From: Thermodesulfobacteriota bacterium
GTDB taxonomy: Bacteria; Desulfobacterota; Desulfobacteria; Desulfobacterales; RPRI01
Length of the DNA stretch: 6,949 nucleotides
NCBI GenBank assembly: GCA_030836965.1
Contig: JAUPLM010000025.1
Coordinates: 1 to 6,949 of the forward strand
Reading direction: 5' to 3'
Shown: positions 1-4,040 of the stretch, piece by piece
Layout of the letters: each line of letters opens with the position of its first letter
Position numbering within the stretch: the first letter of the stretch is position 1
The notes under the pieces: generated by a model
What the model was told of the DNA's origin: nothing
Databases searched by the model: none
What the model saw: the letters and a program-made list of their open reading frames with translations, nothing else
Program-made: the position numbers and the translations under genes

Positions 1-630
1 GAGGATATCATTAATGAAATAGGAGAGGTGCCGCTTCCTCCTTATATAAAACGGGATAAATCTGAAAACCAGTCATGGAACGATAAGGAATCCTACCAGA
101 CCGTTTATGCCGCATATAACGGCGCGGTGGCGGCTCCGACGGCGGGGCTTCATTTTTCAAAAGAGCTTCTTGAAAAAATAAAATCGAAGGGCGTTGGAAT
201 TGCCGAAATAACTCTTCACGTCGGCTACGGAACATTTCTCCCGGTAAGAGTATCCGATATACGTGAGCATAAGATACATTCCGAAAGGTTTGAAATATCC
301 GGTGATGCTGCCGATGCGATAAACAGGACCAGGGCCGGAGGAGGACGTGTTATTGCGGTAGGAACAACATGTGTCCGCACCCTGGAATACGCCTCCGGCA
401 GAGAGGGAAAAGTTACTGCCGGAAGCGCGGAATGCGACCTTTTTATTTATCCGGGATACGGGTTTAAAGCGGTTGACGCGATGATCACAAATTTTCATCT
501 CCCGAAATCAACCCTTCTAATGCTCGTATCCGCCTTTGCGGGAAGAGAAAGGGTTCTTTCGGCCTACGGCGAAGCCATAAATAAAGGATACAGATTCTTC
601 AGCTACGGGGATGCTATGTTTATTTCATAA
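1..630 (+). CDS. queA: S-adenosylmethionine:tRNA ribosyltransferase-isomerase (QueA), 3' part only
   Basis: QueA transfers and isomerises the ribosyl part of S-adenosylmethionine onto the 7-aminomethyl-7-deazaguanine base at position 34 of certain tRNAs, giving epoxyqueuosine; it acts in the cytoplasm. The frame is open from the first base, so the gene begins upstream; 209 codons are visible before TAA, against about 340-355 for the whole family. Visible family blocks, numbered in the visible part: GEVPLPPYI (8-16), the YQTVYA segment followed by [19 protein letters not shown], an IHSE block, [42 protein letters not shown] and a C-terminal [11 protein letters not shown]. The GTG at 28 lies inside the conserved GEVPLPPYI block and is not the real start. 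All visible blocks are intact, so truncation is by the window edge only. The stop codon lies inside a palindrome. The next gene is convergent. Assignment is very secure. Confidence 0.97.
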   Translation, partial: EDIINEIGEVPLPPYIKRDKSENQSWNDKESYQTVYAAYNGAVAAPTAGLHFSKELLEKIKSKGVGIAEITLHVGYGTFLPVRVSDIREHKIHSERFEISGDAADAINRTRAGGGRVIAVGTTCVRTLEYASGREGKVTAGSAECDLFIYPGYGFKAVDAMITNFHLPKSTLLMLVSAFAGRERVLSAYGEAINKGYRFFSYGDAMFIS

Positions 631-663
631 AATCACAAAAAAAAATAATTTGTGATTTTATGA
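625..663. terminator. Perfect 15-bp palindrome at the queA 3' end, candidate bidirectional terminator
   Basis: The left arm TCATAAAATCACAAA (625-639) is the exact reverse complement of the right arm at 649-663, with a 9-base A/T loop (640-648). The queA TAA at 628-630 is inside the left arm. It lies between convergent genes, where a shared terminator would be expected. It is not a classic intrinsic terminator: the stem is AT-rich (four G-C pairs) and no T-run follows it on either strand. The only long homopolymer is the nine-base A-run at 637-645, part stem and part loop. The palindrome is directly visible; its role is inferred. Confidence 0.45.
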
Positions 664-690
664 GGGTTCAAGGATTCAAGGGTTCAAGGG
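663..690 (+). repeat. Left arm: 3.75 copies of an 8-bp GGGTTCAA-type unit
   Basis: From 664 the units read GGGTTCAA, GGATTCAA, GGGTTCAA and a partial GGGTTC that runs to 693. The second unit differs from the others by one base. The arm pairs with 781-808 in inverted orientation. Confidence 0.8.
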
Positions 691-780
691 TTCTTTTCTA
701 AGGATTTGATCAGGGCTTTAAGGCATCCTCTCGATTATCCCAATATTTCGAACGAAGTACTGTATTCCCTTTCACTGGAC

Positions 781-808
781 CCCCTGAACCCTCGAATCCT
801 TGAACCCT
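781..808 (-). repeat. Right arm: inverted copy of the 8-bp unit array
   Basis: Read on the minus strand from 808, this arm begins AGGGTTCAAGGATTC and then differs from the left arm at only two positions, both A in the left arm and G here. These changes break the strict 8-bp periodicity that the left arm keeps, so the left arm looks like the better-preserved copy. Confidence 0.8.
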
Positions 809-815
809 TTCTTAA

Positions 816-1022
816 TCACGGCTTCATCTTGCATTCCTTGTCCCACTCCGGGCACGCTTTTTCCATTTCGGTTGAATATTTAAGCACACAGGCGCTGCAT
901 TCCATATCTACGTTAGGAGCATCGCCGTATTTTTTTTTGATCTCTTCAGGTGTTAAAACGGTTAAGTCGGTACATCCGCACTGCGGACATGATGTTTTTA
1001 TGGTATAGCGTTTTTTCTCCAT
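816..1022 (-). CDS. Small seven-cysteine zinc-ribbon-like protein of unknown function
   Basis: This 68-residue protein is not one I recognise. It has seven cysteines: CPQCGC at 12-17, CSAC at 42-45, and single cysteines at 57 and 64. Two CxxC knuckles about 26 residues apart are the usual layout of a zinc ribbon, so a structural zinc site is likely; the extra cysteines at 17, 57 and 64 could support a second metal site or redox chemistry. There is no signal peptide or membrane segment, so it should be cytoplasmic. The lysine-rich stretch at 29-31 and the KECKMKP tail are charged. A strong AGGAGG ribosome binding site (1029-1034) lies six bases before the ATG, which fixes the start. It begins only 16 bases after the fumC stop codon, so the two are almost surely co-transcribed. 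That the protein is real is well supported by its ribosome binding site, operon position and cysteine pattern; any function would be a guess. Confidence 0.82.
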   Translation of the reverse strand: MEKKRYTIKTSCPQCGCTDLTVLTPEEIKKKYGDAPNVDMECSACVLKYSTEMEKACPEWDKECKMKP

Positions 1023-1038
1023 CGGTTGCCTCCTCTTT

Positions 1039-2403
1039 TTATTTTATAAGCCGGTTTAATATTTCTTCGGATAAGATTTTTTCCTCAGATGCGATTTCTC
1101 TTATCGTCTTTCCTGTTTCATAGGCCTTTTTCGCGATTTCAGCGGCCCTGTCATAACCGGTGTAGGGAACAAGGAGTGTTGAAAGCGCGAGGCTCTTATC
1201 TATGTTTGACGCGCATTTTGCTGCATTTGCTGATATTCCGGATATGCATTTTTCCGCAAAGATTTTTGCGGCTCCTGAAATCAGAGATATTGACTGCAAC
1301 AGATTGTAAGCTATTACAGGGAGCATCGTATTGAGTTCGAAATTGCCCGACTGGGCTCCAAGCATTATTGTAGTATCATTCCCCATAACCTGGGCCGCCG
1401 CCTGCATAACCGCTTCGGGAATGACCGGGTTTACTTTTCCCGGCATCATGGATGAACCCGGTTGAAGCGGTGGGATGTTAATTTCTCCTATTCCGCATCT
1501 AGGGCCTGAAGAAAGCCATCTTATGTCATTTGCCGTTTTAATCAGGCCGGCCGCTATTGTTTTCAATGCGCCGCTTGTTTCCATGGAAGCGGTCTGGGCG
1601 GATTGCGCCGCGAAATGGTTGCCGGCTTCTTTAAACGGGATGCCGGTATTTTCAGCTATCATAGCTATAACTTTTTTTGCGAACTGGGGATGAGCGTTTA
1701 TCCCTGTCCCTACAGCTGTTCCGCCAAGCGCAAGCTCGTAAAGGTTTTTCCGCACCGATTTTATTCCTGAAATGCCAAGCTCAACCTGCCCCGCATATCC
1801 TGAAAACTCCTGTCCGAGAGTTATCTGAAGCGCGTCCTGCAGATGGGTTCGTCCGATTTTTTTTATTTTACTGAATTCCTTTTCTTTTCCGCGAAGCGCC
1901 TTCAATAGAGTGTCGAGAGACGGTATCAGGCGCTCCTTTATGAGAACTGCCGCTGAAATATGTATGGCGGAAGGTATGGCGTCGTTGCTCGACTGGCATA
2001 GATTTACATGGTCGTTTGGATGAACGGGAATCTTTCCTCCTTTTCTGCCCGTGATTATCTCATTTGCCCTCGAGGATATGACTTCGTTCATATTCATATT
2101 GAAGGAGGTCCCTGAGCCGGTCTGGAAAACGTCAATGATAAATTGATCGTCAAATTTTCCATTCTTAACTTCATCTGCGGCTTTGACTATGGCTTTTGAT
2201 ATTTGCCTGTTCAGCAAGCCGAGATCCCGGTTAACCAGAGCCGCATATTTTTTTAACAGCGAGAGAGAATGTATAAAGGAGGGGGGAAGGGTAAGACCGC
2301 TTACCGGAAAATTTTCTATCGCTCTTTGCGTCTGTGGTCCGTAGTATGCGTTTTCCGGGACCAGAACAGTTCCCATCGAATCTTTTTCCTTGACGAATTT
2401 CAT
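1039..2403 (-). CDS. fumC: Class II fumarate hydratase (fumarase C)
   Basis: The enzyme hydrates fumarate to L-malate reversibly in the TCA cycle; class II enzymes are iron-free cytoplasmic homotetramers. The 454-residue product has the usual length. Superfamily blocks in order: YYGPQTQRAIENF near the N-terminus, TGSGTS (95-100), VHPNDHVNLCQSSND (127-141), KIGRTHLQDA (182-191) with the active-site histidine at 187, LALGGTAVGTGIN (225-236), and the signature GSSMMPGKVNP (316-326) with the catalytic serine expected at 317 in the mobile loop. After the signature it reads VIPEAV rather than the TQCEA of E. coli FumC. Aspartases share the VIPE pattern, but so, from memory, does the mycobacterial fumarase (VLPEAV), and the GxALYG/PNDHVN/GKVNP context is fumarase-like, so fumarase is preferred and aspartase is a less likely alternative. 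The ATG start fits the family N-terminus (EKDSMG) and has an AAGGA about eight bases upstream. A promoter is predicted at 2518-2546 on the same strand. It leads a two-gene unit with the small cysteine-rich gene. Confidence 0.95.
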   Translation of the reverse strand: MKFVKEKDSMGTVLVPENAYYGPQTQRAIENFPVSGLTLPPSFIHSLSLLKKYAALVNRDLGLLNRQISKAIVKAADEVKNGKFDDQFIIDVFQTGSGTSFNMNMNEVISSRANEIITGRKGGKIPVHPNDHVNLCQSSNDAIPSAIHISAAVLIKERLIPSLDTLLKALRGKEKEFSKIKKIGRTHLQDALQITLGQEFSGYAGQVELGISGIKSVRKNLYELALGGTAVGTGINAHPQFAKKVIAMIAENTGIPFKEAGNHFAAQSAQTASMETSGALKTIAAGLIKTANDIRWLSSGPRCGIGEINIPPLQPGSSMMPGKVNPVIPEAVMQAAAQVMGNDTTIMLGAQSGNFELNTMLPVIAYNLLQSISLISGAAKIFAEKCISGISANAAKCASNIDKSLALSTLLVPYTGYDRAAEIAKKAYETGKTIREIASEEKILSEEILNRLIK

Positions 2404-2489
2404 GAAATAATCCTTTATAATCGACTGAACGGGTCAAAATATATAAAAAACGGACTTTCGCCGAATAATGAAACTTTTGAGATATGCGG

Positions 2490-2518
2490 TTGACACGACA
2501 AAACCTCTTTCTTATTAT
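2490..2518 (+). promoter_or_regulatory. Sigma-70-type promoter for the M48 peptidase gene
   Basis: TTGACA (2490-2495) is a perfect -35 match. After 17 bases comes TATTAT (2513-2518), five of six matches to the -10 consensus. Transcription would start near 2525, leaving a leader of about 110 bases before the peptidase ATG at 2635. The motif match is strong; no transcription data are available. Confidence 0.72.
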
Positions 2519-2546
2519 GTATAAAAGATTCCGGATATTTCGTCAA
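2518..2546 (-). promoter_or_regulatory. Sigma-70-type promoter for fumC, divergent and overlapping
   Basis: On the minus strand TTGACG (2546-2541) matches the -35 consensus at five of six positions. After 17 bases comes TATACA (2523-2518), four of six for the -10. Transcription would start near 2511, giving a fumC leader of roughly 108 bases. The last base of this -10 box is also the last base of the plus-strand -10 box. Confidence 0.6.
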
Positions 2547-2634
2547 TGCTCTCTTTGCGGAGCTGTTTCAAAATATCAATTACATTTTTTAACGACGGAA
2601 TAATCCTTATGATAATTATCTCTCCGGAGGAGAA

Positions 2635-3981
2635 ATGAAAGAATACCATTTCAATTTGAATAATATTCCTGTACTGACCCGCAGAAAGTTTTTATGGCTT
2701 TCTTCAGCCGCCGCGGCCGGAATGTTTACCGGTTGTTCGACAGATCCGATTACCGGTAAAACACAGCTTATGCTGGTTTCCGAAGAATCGGAAGTTCAGC
2801 TCGACAAAAAAAATTCGCCCCACCAGTTCTCCGCAGATTACGGAATCAGCCAGGATAAAGATTTAAACAGCTACATAAACCGGACCGGGAAAAAGATCGC
2901 CTCGATAACCCACCGACCGGGCATGCCTTATTCATTCCAGGCGGTCAATGCGTCATATGTCAATGCCTACGCATTCCCCGGCGGAAGCATTGCAGTAACA
3001 AGAGGAATTCTTGTAAATCTGGATAATGAAGCCGAACTTTCCGCATTGCTCGGACACGAGCTCGGGCATGTAAATGCGAGGCATACCGCGGAGCAGATGT
3101 CAAAAGGAGTCCTTACATCGGTTGTGATAGGAGGTTTAGCAGCTTATGCCGGCACCAAAAGCCAGACATACGGAAAGATCGCCGAAGGCATAGGAATGAT
3201 TGGCTCAGGGATGCTTCTTGCTTCCTACAGCAGGGATAATGAGCGTGAAGCGGACGCCCTTGGAATGGAATACATGGTAAAGACCGGCTACAGTCCGGAC
3301 GGGTTTACAGGCCTTATGGATATGCTGAGAAAAATGTCGAAGAGCAAGCCCGGCTCAATAGAGCTCATGTTCTCCACTCACCCGATGAGCGATGAAAGGT
3401 ATGCCACGGCCGTCAGAAATGCTGAAAACACATATGGATCTTCACGGAAATTGCCTCTTTACAGAGAGCGTTACATGGATAACACAGCGCGACTGAGAGC
3501 TGTCAAACCGGCAATAGAAGCGATACAGAACGGGGAATCGGAAATGGGAAAAAAGAATTACACTAATGCCGAAACCCATTTCAAAAAGGCGCTTTCGATA
3601 GCGCCCGGTGATTATGCAGGACTTATAATGATGTCAAAGTGCCTTTTGATTCAGGAGAAATACGGCGAAGCGCTGAAATACGCTGAAACCGCGAAAGGCG
3701 TGTATCCGGGAGAAGCCCAGGCTCATCAGTTATCTGGATTTGCCAGAATGAAGAAAAAGGATTTCGAATCGGCGTATGAAGAATTTGACAGTTATGAAAA
3801 AGCGCTTCCCGGCAATTCCGGAACCATATTCTACAAAGGCTTCTGCAGGGAAGGCATGAAGCAGTTCAAAGAATCGGCATTTGAATATAACCGGTACCTT
3901 CAGATGGAAAATAGCGGCGATGAGGCGACCTATGCCTACAAGCGCCTTGTTGAATGGGGATATATCAAACCGGCAAAATAG
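2635..3981 (+). CDS. M48-family zinc metallopeptidase with TPR tail, predicted Tat-exported lipoprotein (BepA-like)
   Basis: The 448-residue product resembles the BepA/YfgC-type M48 peptidases, periplasmic proteases and chaperones that clear misassembled outer-membrane proteins. The N-terminus has a twin-arginine motif TRRKFLW (15-21), a short Ala-rich hydrophobic stretch and a lipobox-like FTGC ending at Cys34; Ser35 after it would favour outer-membrane retention under the E. coli rule. The mature part opens with DPITGKTQLMLVSEE (37-51), typical of the family. The zinc site is HELGH (141-145) with the third ligand Glu205 in NEREADALG, and STHPMSDER (248-255) supplies the conserved later histidine (249). 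A hydrophobic loop spans about 160-197. From about 295 to 430 there are three or four TPR-like helix pairs, matching the known BepA plan of protease plus TPR. The start is set by GGAGGAG at 2626-2632, somewhat close to the ATG. It has its own predicted promoter and is followed after 59 bases by glnE on the same strand. The family call is secure; substrate and exact role are inferred. Confidence 0.93.
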   Translation: MKEYHFNLNNIPVLTRRKFLWLSSAAAAGMFTGCSTDPITGKTQLMLVSEESEVQLDKKNSPHQFSADYGISQDKDLNSYINRTGKKIASITHRPGMPYSFQAVNASYVNAYAFPGGSIAVTRGILVNLDNEAELSALLGHELGHVNARHTAEQMSKGVLTSVVIGGLAAYAGTKSQTYGKIAEGIGMIGSGMLLASYSRDNEREADALGMEYMVKTGYSPDGFTGLMDMLRKMSKSKPGSIELMFSTHPMSDERYATAVRNAENTYGSSRKLPLYRERYMDNTARLRAVKPAIEAIQNGESEMGKKNYTNAETHFKKALSIAPGDYAGLIMMSKCLLIQEKYGEALKYAETAKGVYPGEAQAHQLSGFARMKKKDFESAYEEFDSYEKALPGNSGTIFYKGFCREGMKQFKESAFEYNRYLQMENSGDEATYAYKRLVEWGYIKPAK

Positions 3982-4040
3982 CTTCGAAACAGATTTTATT
4001 GTAGAAATATTTAACCCGATAATAATATAAAAAGGCGACC

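Larger units (their letters stand above)
663..808. repeat. 146-bp element bounded by 28-bp inverted arms built from 8-bp units
   Basis: The left arm (663-690) and the reverse complement of the right arm (781-808) match at 26 of 28 positions. Each arm is itself a short array: in the left arm GGGTTCAA, GGATTCAA, GGGTTCAA and then GGGTTC follow one another. The 90 bases between the arms (691-780) show no convincing coding frame. The element begins at the outer edge of the 625-663 palindrome and ends seven bases before the stop codon of the convergent small gene. No target-site duplication could be found at the two ends. Short GGGTTCAAG-type arrays of this look are, from memory, common between genes in some environmental Gram-negative genomes; this was not checked. 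It could be a small non-autonomous mobile element, a recombination remnant, or an RNA hairpin that ends transcription. Confidence 0.7.

Noticed and set aside
706..1008. Plus-strand open frame of 100 codons across the repeat core and the small cysteine gene
   Set aside because: It has no recognisable protein features, runs through the inverted repeat and lies antisense to the well-supported seven-cysteine gene, which has a strong ribosome binding site.
2406..2608. Ten-base direct repeat AATAATCCTT at 2406-2415 and 2599-2608, and nine-base TCAAAATAT at 2434-2442 and 2568-2576
   Set aside because: Both are short and AT-rich; the first copy of AATAATCCTT is the complement of the fumC ribosome binding site. 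Chance is the simplest explanation.
2611..2629. Adjacent palindromes GATAATTATC (2611-2620) and CTCCGGAG (2622-2629) just before the peptidase start; the first resembles half of a Fur box
   Set aside because: GATAATTATC is too short for a full Fur site and lies well downstream of the predicted transcription start; CTCCGGAG is mostly the ribosome binding site and has no loop to form a hairpin.
3982..4040. Possible separate glnE promoter (TTGTAG near 3999, TATAAA near 4026)
   Set aside because: The -35 is weak, the spacing is poor, and the implied start site would fall beyond the ribosome binding site.
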